A stretch of DNA of 64,000 bases, taken from the NCBI GenBank assembly GCA_903828595.1, contig CAIKMS010000016.1, forward strand, positions 248,001-312,000, in the 5' to 3' direction. A model generated the notes under the pieces. It ran no database searches, was not told where the DNA came from, and saw nothing but the letters and a program-made list of their open reading frames with translations. Numbering within the stretch: position 1 is the stretch's first letter; each line of letters opens with the position of its first letter. Shown in pieces: positions 53,318-62,538 of the stretch. The position numbers and the translations under genes were made by a program. This DNA is from an uncultured Pseudomonadota bacterium. Its GTDB lineage: Bacteria > Pseudomonadota > Gammaproteobacteria > Steroidobacterales > Steroidobacteraceae.

Positions 53318-55702
53318 ATGCGCCCGCAAACTTTCGCGATTCTTAAAGTCGTGCGGCGATTGGCGTTAGCGCTATTGCTGTTGTTCATTTTTGCAGCTGC
53401 CTACGGCTACTTCTCGTTGCGTGACAGTCTTCCGGTTTTGGAGGGCTCTCACTCGCTGGTGGGCCTGAAGCAGCCGGTGACGGTGCAGCGTGACAGCGCG
53501 GGTGTGCCAACCTTGCGTGCTAAAAGCCGGGTGGACTTAGCTCGCGCGCTGGGCTACCTGCATGCGCAGGATCGTTTTTTTCAGATGGACTTATTGAGGC
53601 GTGCCTCTGCAGGTGAGCTCTCCGCCTTGTTGGGTTCAGCCACCTTAAAGACCGATCTGCGTTTTCGTGTGCATCGATTTCGCAGCGTGGCGCGCGCTGC
53701 TATGGAGAAGTTACCTCTAGAACAGCGTGATTTGGCTAATGCCTATGCCGAGGGTGTTAATGCCGGGCTCGCCGCTATGCGCAGTGCGCCGTTTGAGTAT
53801 TTGATGCTGAAGGTAACTCCAGAGCCATGGCTGCCAGAGGACTCCCTGCTGGTGGCCTACACGATGTACTTGGATCTGCAGTCAGCTAATGGTCAGCTGC
53901 AGATGCAGCGCGATCTGCTGAAGGAAGTTTTGTATGAGCCCGTCTATCGGTTTGTCACGGCAGGTGCACCGGAGTGGGACTCAACGCTCGACGGTAGTCG
54001 CTCCGCGTTACCTGAGCTACCGAAGATAGAGGATGTTGACCTTCGCCAGCAGCCAGATCTGGAGGTGCGTCCTCCGCTGGATGTGCTGCGTCAGTTGACG
54101 TCTATTGGTTCGAACAACTGGGCGGTATCCGGTAGTAAGACCAGCAACGGTGTGGCGCTGGTGGCTAATGACATGCATTTAGGGTTCCGCGTGCCCACCA
54201 TTTGGTACCGGGTCCGAATGATTAGCGAGGATTCGACCGCCCCATTGGATATTACGGGGGTGACTTTGCCAGGTACTCCTTGCGTGGTGGCCGGCAGCAA
54301 CGGTCATATCGCTTGGGGCTTCACGAATTCTTATGGCGAATACCAAACCCTGATACGACTGCAGTCGGTTGACGGTCACGAGGATCAGTACCAAACGGCA
54401 TCTGGCGTGCAAACACTCAAAACCTATGATGAGGTTATTCGAGTGCAGGGCAGCTCCCCGGTGACGTTGCGTGTGCAGGAAAGTCAGTGGGGGCCGGTGG
54501 TTGCCAAGGACTGGAACGGCCTGCGAATGGTTTTGGACTGGTCGGCTTACGATCCTGAGGCGACGAATCTGGCTCTGCTTTCGCTTGAGCAAGCCAGCAG
54601 CGTGGATCAAGCCTTGGCGGCTGGCCCGAGTTTAGGTATTCCCGGCCAGAACCTCACCGTAGGGGATTCTCAAGGGCACATAGGCTGGACCATCGGTGGT
54701 CATATTCCCACGCATCTGCCGACTCAGGGCCTGCCTCAGTCCTCAACTACCGCGGGTGTAGGGCTCACGGGTTGGGTGGCAGCGGCGCAAACACCACGTA
54801 TTGTCGATCCGCAAGACGGCATTATTTGGACTGCCAATACGCGGGTGCTGGGTGGTAGTGCCGGAGAAGTGATTGGTGATCTGGACGCTGATCGCGGCGC
54901 GCGCGCACGACAGATCCACGATGACTTACTGGCCACGCCCAAAATTGATCCGAAGACTAGCTTAAGCATTCAGCTGGATGAGCGGGCCTTGTTCTTGCAG
55001 CGTTGGAAAGAGCTGCTGGATCGCACGCTAACTGATGCGGCGCTTGCGAATCGTCCCGATCGGCTTGAGATGCGTGAGGTGTTAAAACACTGGAGTGGCC
55101 ATGCCGCCGTGGATGATCCGGCCTTTCGTCTAGTCAGGCGATTTCGTCAGGAAGTCGAGGCGCGTGCCTTTTACATGATGATCGCTCCGGCCCGAGCTCG
55201 GGCACCCGGTTTTGAATGGGTTATTCCGGCGCGCTTCGAAGGTCCTCTGTGGATGTTGGTTGATCAAAAGCCTGCTCATCTGCTAGCTACGCGCTACGCC
55301 AGTTGGGATGCTTTTCTCTTAGAGTCTGCCGACGCAGCAGCCAAGCTTCCGTCCGTTTGTAAGACCTTGGCGACCTGTACGTGGGGCACGGTGCACGTGA
55401 CTCAAGTGCGCCATCCGTTGGGTGGCGTGTTGCCTGGGCTATCCGGTGCTTTGAATATGCCAGAGCTGAGTATGCCTGGCGATGAAGATATGCCACGAGT
55501 AATTGGTGTGCATGCTGGTGCTTCTGAGCGCTTCAGCGTTTCCCCAGGGCATGAGTCAGAGGCGTATTTTCATATGCCTGGCGGTGAGAGCGGTAATCCT
55601 TTATCGCCGTACTATCGTGAGGGTTTTGAGGCATGGGTGACGGGTAAGCCTACCGCTTTCTTGCCGGGTAGTGCCGTACACACCCTGACCTTGATGCCCT
55701 GA
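53318..55702 (+). CDS. penicillin-acylase-family Ntn hydrolase
   Basis: Periplasmic amidase precursor that cleaves itself to give an N-terminal serine nucleophile. Of 794 residues, 10-30 are a membrane anchor or signal (LALALLLLFIFAAAYGYF). Alpha-chain segments: VQRDSAGVPTLRAKSRVDLARALGYLHAQDRFFQMDLLRR (core DSAGVPTLRA, ALGYLHAQDRFFQMDL). The processing site is IGSNNWAVSG with Ser265 as nucleophile after Gly264. Beta-chain: MHLGFRVPTIWY and PGTPCVVAGSNGHIAWGFTN. Family members cleave beta-lactams or acyl-homoserine lactones; the natural substrate here is unknown. It starts two bases after the pyk stop. Confidence 0.92.
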   Translation: MRPQTFAILKVVRRLALALLLLFIFAAAYGYFSLRDSLPVLEGSHSLVGLKQPVTVQRDSAGVPTLRAKSRVDLARALGYLHAQDRFFQMDLLRRASAGELSALLGSATLKTDLRFRVHRFRSVARAAMEKLPLEQRDLANAYAEGVNAGLAAMRSAPFEYLMLKVTPEPWLPEDSLLVAYTMYLDLQSANGQLQMQRDLLKEVLYEPVYRFVTAGAPEWDSTLDGSRSALPELPKIEDVDLRQQPDLEVRPPLDVLRQLTSIGSNNWAVSGSKTSNGVALVANDMHLGFRVPTIWYRVRMISEDSTAPLDITGVTLPGTPCVVAGSNGHIAWGFTNSYGEYQTLIRLQSVDGHEDQYQTASGVQTLKTYDEVIRVQGSSPVTLRVQESQWGPVVAKDWNGLRMVLDWSAYDPEATNLALLSLEQASSVDQALAAGPSLGIPGQNLTVGDSQGHIGWTIGGHIPTHLPTQGLPQSSTTAGVGLTGWVAAAQTPRIVDPQDGIIWTANTRVLGGSAGEVIGDLDADRGARARQIHDDLLATPKIDPKTSLSIQLDERALFLQRWKELLDRTLTDAALANRPDRLEMREVLKHWSGHAAVDDPAFRLVRRFRQEVEARAFYMMIAPARARAPGFEWVIPARFEGPLWMLVDQKPAHLLATRYASWDAFLLESADAAAKLPSVCKTLATCTWGTVHVTQVRHPLGGVLPGLSGALNMPELSMPGDEDMPRVIGVHAGASERFSVSPGHESEAYFHMPGGESGNPLSPYYREGFEAWVTGKPTAFLPGSAVHTLTLMP

Positions 55703-55735
55703 GTGTAATGGTCGTTAACTAAGACGAGCTCTTTC

Positions 55736-56590
55736 ATGCAGGCTACGCGCTTTACCGGGACCGATCGCTATGTGGCGACCGACGACTTGATGTTGGCGGT
55801 AAATGCCGCTATCACTTTGAGTAGGCCTTTGTTGATTAAGGGTGAGCCGGGCACGGGCAAAACGCAGCTCGCTCAAGAGGTGGCGGCTGGGCTTTCACGA
55901 CCCCTCTTTGAGTGGCACATTAAGTCGACCACTAAGGCGCAGCAGGGCCTTTACGAGTACGACGCTGTTTCGCGTTTGCGCGATTCCCAGTTAGGCGATG
56001 ATCGTGTGCGCGATATTTCTAATTACATCGTGCGCGGTCGAGTCTGGGAAGCCTTCGCCTGTGAGACGCCGCCAGTCTTGTTGATTGATGAAATCGATAA
56101 AGCCGATATCGAATTTCCAAATGATTTATTGCGCGAATTGGATCGGATGGAGTTTTTTGTCTACGAAACGCGCGAATTGATAAAAGCCAGACATCGGCCC
56201 TTGATCATCATTACCAGCAATAATGAAAAAGAGTTGCCCGACGCGTTTTTGCGGCGCTGTTTCTTTCATTACATTCGCTTCCCCGATGAGTCGACTATGC
56301 AGCGCATCGTCGATATGCATTTTCCGGGCCTGAAGCGCGATCTGCTCAAGGAGGCCTTACAGGTCTTCTACACTTTGCGTGAAGTCCCCGGCTTGAAGAA
56401 AAAGCCTTCCACATCAGAGCTACTGGATTGGCTCAAATTGCTGCTGGCTGAGGATATTGCAGCAGATGCCCTGCGTGAGAGCGATGCAAAAAAGCAAATT
56501 CCTCCGATGCACGGTGCATTGCTGAAAAATGAGCAGGATGTGCATTTGTATGAGCAACTACTGTTTTTGAATCGCAGGAATGCTCGTTAG
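55736..56590 (+). CDS. MoxR-type AAA+ ATPase
   Basis: Chaperone-like ATPase that usually helps mature a complex together with a VWA protein. 284 residues: Walker A GEPGTGKT at 36-43, a Walker B segment PPVLLIDEIDKADIEFPNDLL near 110-125 (core LLIDEIDKAD), sensor 1 IITSNNEKELPDAFLRRC (core TSNNEKELPDAFLRR). The C-terminal helical lid is intact. It overlaps the next gene by 11 bases, so the pair is coupled. The AAA/VWA partner pairing suggests a metal-cofactor or membrane-complex assembly role; target unknown. Confidence 0.93.
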   Translation: MQATRFTGTDRYVATDDLMLAVNAAITLSRPLLIKGEPGTGKTQLAQEVAAGLSRPLFEWHIKSTTKAQQGLYEYDAVSRLRDSQLGDDRVRDISNYIVRGRVWEAFACETPPVLLIDEIDKADIEFPNDLLRELDRMEFFVYETRELIKARHRPLIIITSNNEKELPDAFLRRCFFHYIRFPDESTMQRIVDMHFPGLKRDLLKEALQVFYTLREVPGLKKKPSTSELLDWLKLLLAEDIAADALRESDAKKQIPPMHGALLKNEQDVHLYEQLLFLNRRNAR

Positions 56591-57761
56591 ATTTTTCTTG
56601 GCGCTGCGTAGCGCCGGAATTCCTGTTTCCACGACCGAATTTCTAGCACTGCTAGAAGCGATGCAAGCTCGTGTCGCCTCTCATAGCGTTGAGGATTTTT
56701 ACGCGCTTGCGCGATTGGTGCTGGTTAAGGATGAGCGGCACTACGATCGTTATGATCGGGTTTACGCGGATTATCTCAAGGGTATCCAAACCTCGTTCGA
56801 GGCGTTGGCTCAAGGCGACGTGCCTGCCGACTGGCTGCGCTCCAAGGCACAGTTGCTGCTCAGTCCTGAGGAACAGGCGGCGATTAATAAGTTGGGAGGC
56901 TTCGAGGAGTTGATGCGCCAGTTTGCGCAGCGTTTGTCTGAGCAGTCCGGTCGGCATGAAGGTGGCTCGAAGTGGATCGGGACGGGCGGACGATCGCCTT
57001 TTGGCAACGATGGGTACCACCCTGAGGGTGTGCGTGTAGGTGGGCAGTCGCGCAATCAGCGCGCGGTGAAGGTCTGGGACCGGCGTGAGTTTAAAAACCT
57101 CGCGGACAATGTGGAGCTGGGTACGCGAAACATTAAAGTCGCCTTGCGGCGTTTACGTCGCTTTGCACGCGAAGGGGCCCAAGACCACCTGGATCTTGAC
57201 GCTACCATTAGCGCGACCGCGCGCAATGCCGGTTATCTGGATCTGAAGTTAGTCGCCGAGCGACGTAATGCTATTAAGGTGTTGTTGCTGTTGGATGTAG
57301 GTGGTTCTATGGACCGCTACGTCCGGCTGTGTGAGGAGCTGTTCAGTGCTGCACGCAGCGAATTTAAGCATCTGCGACAGTATTATTTTCATAACTGTGT
57401 TTACGAGTCTTTGTGGATCGACAACGCTCGGCGCCATCAACAGCGACTTCCCACAACGGAGTTGTGGCGTACCTACGGTCCGGACTATCGGCTCGTTATC
57501 GTCGGTGACGCGACCATGAGTCCTTATGAGATCTCTCAGCCTGGTGGCAGTGTTGAGCATTGGAACGAAGAGTCTGGCGCACGCTGGCTTGCGCGGTTAT
57601 TGAGCGCCTTCCCACATCACGCCTGGTTAAACCCAGCCGCCCGCGAGAGCTGGGATCGTACCGCCTCTATTGGTATGGCGCGCGATTTGCTGGCCGGACG
57701 CATGTATCCCTTAACTCTGGCGGGATTGGACCAAGCTGCGCGCGCACTCACTTCTCAATAA
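56580..57761 (+). CDS. CoxE-like VWA domain protein
   Basis: 393 residues. The N-terminal 200 are helical with conserved FFLALRSAGIPVSTTEFLALLEAM (core LRSAGIPVSTTEFLALL) and VKDERHYDRYDRVYADYLKG; the C-terminal half is a von Willebrand A domain with MIDAS motif D239-x-G-G-S243 in LLLLDVGGSMDRYV, followed by FHNCVYESLWIDN and LVIVGDATMSPYEI. It is the partner of the MoxR ATPase just upstream, in a pattern like CoxD/CoxE. The target complex is not in the window. No signal peptide; cytoplasmic. Confidence 0.92.
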   Translation: MLVRFFLALRSAGIPVSTTEFLALLEAMQARVASHSVEDFYALARLVLVKDERHYDRYDRVYADYLKGIQTSFEALAQGDVPADWLRSKAQLLLSPEEQAAINKLGGFEELMRQFAQRLSEQSGRHEGGSKWIGTGGRSPFGNDGYHPEGVRVGGQSRNQRAVKVWDRREFKNLADNVELGTRNIKVALRRLRRFAREGAQDHLDLDATISATARNAGYLDLKLVAERRNAIKVLLLLDVGGSMDRYVRLCEELFSAARSEFKHLRQYYFHNCVYESLWIDNARRHQQRLPTTELWRTYGPDYRLVIVGDATMSPYEISQPGGSVEHWNEESGARWLARLLSAFPHHAWLNPAARESWDRTASIGMARDLLAGRMYPLTLAGLDQAARALTSQ

Positions 57762-57791
57762 TCACTGACTCACGCTTTAATCGGCGTTTGT

Positions 57792-58358
57792 TCAAGGTTG
57801 ATTCGTGTGAGCTTTTAGGGCTTTGATATCCGTTAGCAGGGTTTTGGAATGGCTTTTGGGGTCTACATTCGTGTAGTGAGCCGCGATCATGCCGGCCGGA
57901 TCGATAACAAAAGTCTCACGCTTGGTAAACAACCCACCTAGCATCGACAAAACGCCATAATCGCGCGCCGTTTTTTTGCTCGTATCGGCTAACAGCGGAA
58001 AGGGCAGATGCTGCTCCGTCGCAAACTTCTGATGCGACTTCTCATCATCCAGGCTGATGCCTAAGACTACGATTCCCGCGTCGTGAAAAGCGAACAGGTT
58101 ATCGCGAAATTCGCAGGCCTCTGTGGTGCATCCTGGCGTTCCATCTTTAGGGTAGAAGTACAGCACGACCCACTGCCCGTGATAACTGGCTAATGTTCGT
58201 TCGGTACCGCTTTGGTCTTTGAGAGCAAAAGCAGGAGCTTGGGTACCAATGGACGGGCTGGCGCCGGCCTGATTACAAGCACTGATGAGTAAACTCGTGA
58301 CCAACACGAGACCCAAAGCGACGCTCAACTGTAGGCCGCGCTCTAGAAAATGGGTCAT
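57792..58358 (-). CDS. lipoprotein peroxiredoxin of the Bcp/PrxQ family
   Basis: Thiol peroxidase that reduces hydroperoxides. Unlike cytoplasmic Bcp, the N-terminus has a lipoprotein signal: LSVALGLVLVTSLLISAC with Cys28 in lipobox ISAC, so it should be anchored outside the cytoplasm. The enzyme domain starts at about residue 40 (SIGTQAPAFALKDQSG). Peroxidatic Cys77 lies in KDGTPGCTTEACEFRD, with Cys82 as the resolving residue, both as in PrxQ. 188 residues in total. Convergent with the VWA gene and divergent from the patatin-like gene; a reductant such as DsbD or TlpA is inferred, not shown. Confidence 0.88.
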   Translation of the reverse strand: MTHFLERGLQLSVALGLVLVTSLLISACNQAGASPSIGTQAPAFALKDQSGTERTLASYHGQWVVLYFYPKDGTPGCTTEACEFRDNLFAFHDAGIVVLGISLDDEKSHQKFATEQHLPFPLLADTSKKTARDYGVLSMLGGLFTKRETFVIDPAGMIAAHYTNVDPKSHSKTLLTDIKALKAHTNQP

Positions 58359-58474
58359 TGCGTTAACTCCTTAGACGTAGAACAGGCAGGCTATCTAGCG
58401 CTGCCATTAGGTTTTTCCATTCGTGGCCGACAAAAAGGTGGCCAACCGTCGGTTTGTAAGGCCATGATGCCACG

Positions 58475-59650
58475 ATGAACGCCCAAGCGCAGGCCAGTCA
58501 ACGCGACCTTCAGGATCCGAAGGGGCGGCCTAAGCTTGCCTTGGTGTTACCCGGCGCGGGTGCACGAGGCGCCTATCAGGTGGGTGTCATCAAAGCCTTG
58601 GCCGAGTGGGTGCCTGCGGGTGAGCCGCTGCCGTTTAGGGTTTTGACCGGCAATTCGGCAGGTGCCATCTTGTCGGCGGTGCTGGCCAGTAATGCCGGCG
58701 AGTTTCGCCGCGGTGCGATCAATCTGGAGCGGGTCTGGCGTAATTTTCATGCCGACCAGGTCATCCGCTGCGACGGCAGCACAATGCTTCGCTCCGGCCT
58801 GGCCTGGCTGCGAGCGATGGTGAGCTTCGGCACCCTGGGTCGCGCCCCAACCGCCGTTTTTGACACCAGCCCCTTACGGGCCTTGCTAGAGCGGCACGTA
58901 AACTTCTCGCGCATACGTTTTGCGCTGGATACCGGATTGCTGGATGCCATTGCCATCACCGCATCGGCCTATCAAAGCGCACGATCCATCGCATTTTTTG
59001 ATAGCGCGTACCCGATTGCGCCGTGGCAGCGCGATTGGCGTCAGGGCGAGCACGCAGAGCTTTCATTGGACCATCTGATGGCCAGTGCGGCGGTGCCCTT
59101 TTTGTTCCCGTCGGTGTTGATGAATGGGGAACATTTTGGTGACGGAGCCATGCGCCAGGTCGCGCCGCTGTCACCGGCTATTCATTTAGGCGCTGACAAG
59201 ATGTTAGTCGTCACGGTGCGTGAGCAGAAGCGCCCGCTGGAGACTGGCGATAGTGTCCCACCCTCCATGGGCCATATCTTCGGCTTTATGCTGGATACGC
59301 TGTTTATGGATGGTCTGCAGGGGGACATGGAGCGGCTGACTCGTGACAATCAGTTAGCGCAGCTTTCCGGTGGTGCCTTGCCAGAGGTACGCCACGTGCT
59401 GCCGTTTTTACTGGAACCCACGCTGGACTTTGGCGCAGTCGCAGAGCGGCACGCCGAGGAGTTCCCGCGCAGTATGCGCACCTTGATGCGAGTGATAGGT
59501 GCTGATAATCATGCCGGGCGACTGCTGTTATCGTATTTGTTGTTCGAGTCTGGCTACACGCGTGAGCTTATCGCCTGTGGTTACGCCGACGCCTATCGTC
59601 GGCGCGAGGAATTAGTGACGTTTTTAGGCGAGCCCTTTGCTTTCCGCTAA
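58475..59650 (+). CDS. patatin-like phospholipase
   Basis: Serine lipid hydrolase. 391 residues with [22 protein letters not shown] (oxyanion loop GAGARGAYQ), the nucleophile Ser61 in [10 protein letters not shown] (G-x-S-x-G), and the catalytic Asp223 in [17 protein letters not shown]. Ser and Asp thus form the usual dyad. No signal peptide is seen; N-terminus is hydrophilic. Homologues release fatty acids from phospholipid; substrate here is not known. Its last 27 bases overlap rapZ on the other strand. The gene starts about 115 bases from the divergent peroxiredoxin gene. Confidence 0.9.
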   Translation: MNAQAQASQRDLQDPKGRPKLALVLPGAGARGAYQVGVIKALAEWVPAGEPLPFRVLTGNSAGAILSAVLASNAGEFRRGAINLERVWRNFHADQVIRCDGSTMLRSGLAWLRAMVSFGTLGRAPTAVFDTSPLRALLERHVNFSRIRFALDTGLLDAIAITASAYQSARSIAFFDSAYPIAPWQRDWRQGEHAELSLDHLMASAAVPFLFPSVLMNGEHFGDGAMRQVAPLSPAIHLGADKMLVVTVREQKRPLETGDSVPPSMGHIFGFMLDTLFMDGLQGDMERLTRDNQLAQLSGGALPEVRHVLPFLLEPTLDFGAVAERHAEEFPRSMRTLMRVIGADNHAGRLLLSYLLFESGYTRELIACGYADAYRRREELVTFLGEPFAFR

Positions 59651-60499
59651 CGACGTGTGCCGGGAAATAACGCGTGGGTGATGAGCTCGAAAATGGGCCG
59701 ACAGTTTTTCTGCTAAGTAAACCGAGCGATGTCGTCCGCCGGTACAGCCCAGCGCTACGGTCAGATAGCTGCGGTTATTACGCTGGTACTCGGGGATCCT
59801 CTTTTCCATGAAGCTGATGATATCGGCTAAATAACTTTGCACATTAGCCTGGGCATCCAGGTAGCGTATGACGGGTTCGTCAAGACCACTGAATGGCTGC
59901 AGATCCGGTTCCCAATAGGGATTGGGTAAGGTGCGTGCATCAAAGACGAAATCTACGTCTCCGGGAATGCCGTGCTTGAACCCAAAAGACTCAAACATGA
60001 TGGAAATCTCGCCATCATCGCGTTGTTCGACTCGGCTACGAATCAGTTCTCTTAGTTCATGCACGCTGGTGCGTGAGGTATCGAGGTTCAGATCTGCCGC
60101 GTAAGACAAAGGCTCTAGCAGGTGGCGTTCTTCAGCGATCGCTTCACGCAAGTCCACGCCATCGCGCGTCAGTGGGTGGCGGCGTCGTGTTTCACCGTAG
60201 CGGCGTAAGAGCACATACTCATCAGCATGAATATAGATGACATCACAGGAAATTCCGCTTTTGCGCAGGTCACGCACGATGCCAGGAATGGCCGCTAACT
60301 CCGCAGGACGGTTTCGTGCGTCTAAGCCAATGGCTGTTTTGGAATAGGTCTCCTGCGAGGTTCGCACGGTGTGCGAGATGAAATCGTTCAGCAATCCGGC
60401 GGGAATGTTATCGATGCAATACCAGCCCAGGTCTTCCAGCATGCGCAGCGCCACGCTCTTACCCGATCCGGAAAGACCGCTCACGATAATCACTCGCAT
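59624..60499 (-). CDS. rapZ: RNase adapter protein RapZ
   Basis: RNA-binding NTPase that, in enterics, targets small RNA GlmZ for RNase E cleavage and so tunes glucosamine-6-phosphate synthesis. 291 residues: Walker A GLSGSGKS at 8-15, [22 protein letters not shown]-type region ([16 protein letters not shown]), [24 protein letters not shown] (core [18 protein letters not shown]), [23 protein letters not shown] precedes ATG 60499. It follows hpf, but a strong terminator lies between them. ptsN and npr, its companions elsewhere, are not adjacent. The 3' end overlaps the patatin-like gene by 27 bases. Confidence 0.95.
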   Translation of the reverse strand: MRVIIVSGLSGSGKSVALRMLEDLGWYCIDNIPAGLLNDFISHTVRTSQETYSKTAIGLDARNRPAELAAIPGIVRDLRKSGISCDVIYIHADEYVLLRRYGETRRRHPLTRDGVDLREAIAEERHLLEPLSYAADLNLDTSRTSVHELRELIRSRVEQRDDGEISIMFESFGFKHGIPGDVDFVFDARTLPNPYWEPDLQPFSGLDEPVIRYLDAQANVQSYLADIISFMEKRIPEYQRNNRSYLTVALGCTGGRHRSVYLAEKLSAHFRAHHPRVISRHTSLAESKGLA

Positions 60500-60520
60500 G
60501 ATTTATTCGCCTCCCTAGCC

Positions 60521-60563
60521 GAAAAACCGATGAGCGACATGCGAAACCGTGTCGCTCATCGGT
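60521..60563 (-). terminator. terminator between hpf and rapZ
   Basis: ACCGATGAGCGACA and TGTCGCTCATCGGT form a 14-base perfect stem with a ten-base loop, followed on the minus strand by TTTTTC. It lies about 55 bases past the hpf stop and about 20 bases before the rapZ Shine-Dalgarno, so most rpoN-hpf transcripts should stop here. Confidence 0.92.
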
Positions 60564-60616
60564 ACTTTATCGAAAAAACGAAGGTCCTACTGGCCGGCAG
60601 ATCAGCTCCACCGGTA

Positions 60617-60940
60617 TCAGGCTGGCGGCTGGCCGTGCGGAGCCTCCGCCGCATGATGGTCGGTGCGCTTTTCTTTCTCCTTGGTCAGTAATCGGTCCAG
60701 CTTATCGGACAGTAAGTCGATAGCCGTGTACATGTCCGTGTCGGTGGCTTCCGCATGCAGCGTCGCGCCACGAACGTGTAAGGTCGCCTCGACCTTCTGG
60801 ACGAGCTTCTCAACGCTGAATACGCAGTGGGCATCCCGGACACTGTCAAAGTGTCGTGCGAGGCGCTCAAATCGTTTTTCCAGTTGGGTTTTCATCGACG
60901 GCGTTACCGTGATGTGAAGGCCGGTCATCGTAATTTGCAT
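60617..60940 (-). CDS. hpf: ribosome hibernation promoting factor (short form)
   Basis: Binds the 30S subunit and promotes 100S ribosome dimers in resting cells. ATG 60940 has AGGAGA eight bases upstream and gives 107 residues starting MQITMTGLHITVTPSMK; the frame is open 14 codons upstream. Conserved: VRDAHCVFSVEKLVQKVEATLHVRGATLHAEATDTDMYTAIDLL (core LHAEATDTDMYTAIDLL). No C-terminal long-form domain is present, so it is the short gammaproteobacterial type. The C-terminal tail ends THE-basic (KEKEKRTDHHAAEAPH). It follows rpoN by 58 bases. Confidence 0.94.
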   Translation of the reverse strand: MQITMTGLHITVTPSMKTQLEKRFERLARHFDSVRDAHCVFSVEKLVQKVEATLHVRGATLHAEATDTDMYTAIDLLSDKLDRLLTKEKEKRTDHHAAEAPHGQPPA

Positions 60941-60998
60941 GGTCACTTCTCCTTGATCCACTCTGCGTAAAACCAAGATCAACCTGTGCTACCGCCGG

Positions 60999-62477
60999 TC
61001 AGCACCCCCGCGCCGGGACGCGGCGGCGCTCGCTGGACGGAGCAATGTTCATAGACTCACGGTACTTGGCTACGGTCCGTCGCGCTACCTGTGCACCGTC
61101 TTTAGTTAACACTTCTGCAATTTTATTGTCAGAAAGTGGACTGGACGGGTCTTCGGCAGCAATCATCTTGCGGATCTTGGCGCGAATAGCCGTGGAGGAC
61201 AGCTCCGAGCCGTCGGTACCGGCGACATGGCTGGAGAAAAAATACCGGAATTCGATCACGCCACGCGGGGTGTGCATGTATTTGCCGGTGGTGACCCTAG
61301 AGATGGTCGATTCATGCAGTTCCACGGCCTCGGCGACATCGCGCAGCACCATAGGCTGCATGGACTCTTCGCCATGGTTGAAATACCCGATTTGGCGCTC
61401 GACGATGCAGCGCGCCACTTTCAACATCGTTTCGTTGCGGATCTCCAGGCTGCGCAGCAGCCAGCGGGCTTCCTGGAGTTGGGTGCGCATGACGGCATGA
61501 TCCGAGGCGCGTGTCAGCAGCCCGGCGTAAGATTGATTGAGTTTGACCCGCGGCAAGGCCCCCACATTGATCTCCACAGCCCATCCCTCGTTGCCGCGAC
61601 GCACGTACACGTCGGGGACTATGTATTCGGGTTCTGCGGGTTGAATCGTTGAGCCCGGACGGGGGTGGCAGGAGCGTACCAAGGCCAGTGCAATACTGAG
61701 TTCTTCTTCCGAGCACTGCACCATGCGCCGCAATGGGCCAAATTGGTGGTTGGCAACCAGATCCAGATGTTCGCGCGCAATCGTTAAGGCTACCTGCCGG
61801 CAGGGCACCTCTTCGGACAGCTGCAAAAGCTGCAGCTCAATGCATTCAGCAACCGAGCGAGCCGCTACACCGACTGGGTCGCAGGCTTGGACGTGGCGTA
61901 ACGCCGCCTCGATGTCGGCGAGCTCGACCTTTAGCTCAGCAGGCAGCGTTTGGTGCAGTTCTTCCAGCGAGTCTGTGAGGTATCCGTCATCGTTGATGCT
62001 GTCAACGATGAGCGTGGCCACCGCTAAGGTCGTGTCGCTGAGTTTGCTCAGCTCTAGCTGCCAAAGCAGATGCTCACGCAGGCTTTCCCCGCGGCGATCC
62101 GATAACTCTAGGGCTCGGTCCTCATCGCCGGACCAGTTCGATACTTCACTAATCTGCGCGCTGTTGCTTTCCCAGTCATCGGCGCCGGTATCAACGGCTT
62201 CCGAATCGTGGGTGTCCGTCGCTTGCGGCTCGATGACGGCCGTGCTCTCGTCGCTGCCCGTCGTTGCGTGCGCCGGCAACTGCTCAGATAAGGCCTCTAG
62301 GGATTCGAGCTCGTCGTTATCGTCGTCAGCTTCGAGCATGACGTTTTGTTCGAGCGCCTCACGAACCTGCTGCTGTAGCTCCAGCGCCGGCAGCTGTAAC
62401 AAGCGGATAGCCTGCTGCAGCTGAGGGGTCATGGTGAGTTGCTGCCCTAGGCGCAGCTGCAGTGAAGGTTTGAGCAT
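60999..62477 (-). CDS. rpoN: RNA polymerase sigma-54 factor
   Basis: Alternative sigma factor for nitrogen and other functions, used with -24/-12 promoters and enhancer-binding ATPases. 492 residues: N-terminal activator-response region LRLGQQLTMTPQLQQAIRLLQ (core GQQLTMTPQLQQAIRLLQ), an acidic middle segment (DDDNDELES), the core-binding domain with RPGSTI and DVYVRRGNEGW, and the RpoN box ARRTVAKYRESMNI near the C-terminus. The ATG at 62477 has no obvious Shine-Dalgarno. It follows lptB by 61 bases. The C-terminal arginine-rich end (SSERRRVPARGC) is species-specific. Confidence 0.97.
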   Translation of the reverse strand: MLKPSLQLRLGQQLTMTPQLQQAIRLLQLPALELQQQVREALEQNVMLEADDDNDELESLEALSEQLPAHATTGSDESTAVIEPQATDTHDSEAVDTGADDWESNSAQISEVSNWSGDEDRALELSDRRGESLREHLLWQLELSKLSDTTLAVATLIVDSINDDGYLTDSLEELHQTLPAELKVELADIEAALRHVQACDPVGVAARSVAECIELQLLQLSEEVPCRQVALTIAREHLDLVANHQFGPLRRMVQCSEEELSIALALVRSCHPRPGSTIQPAEPEYIVPDVYVRRGNEGWAVEINVGALPRVKLNQSYAGLLTRASDHAVMRTQLQEARWLLRSLEIRNETMLKVARCIVERQIGYFNHGEESMQPMVLRDVAEAVELHESTISRVTTGKYMHTPRGVIEFRYFFSSHVAGTDGSELSSTAIRAKIRKMIAAEDPSSPLSDNKIAEVLTKDGAQVARRTVAKYRESMNIAPSSERRRVPARGC

Positions 62478-62538
62478 AGTTCAAAAGGCAATTGTTCCGG
62501 CGGACGTTACGCGGCGGCTCTACGCCGTACGCTCCTCG

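Noticed and set aside
61723-62424. 233-codon plus-strand ORF opposite rpoN
   Set aside because: Ser/Ala-rich shadow frame of a confidently assigned gene on the other strand.
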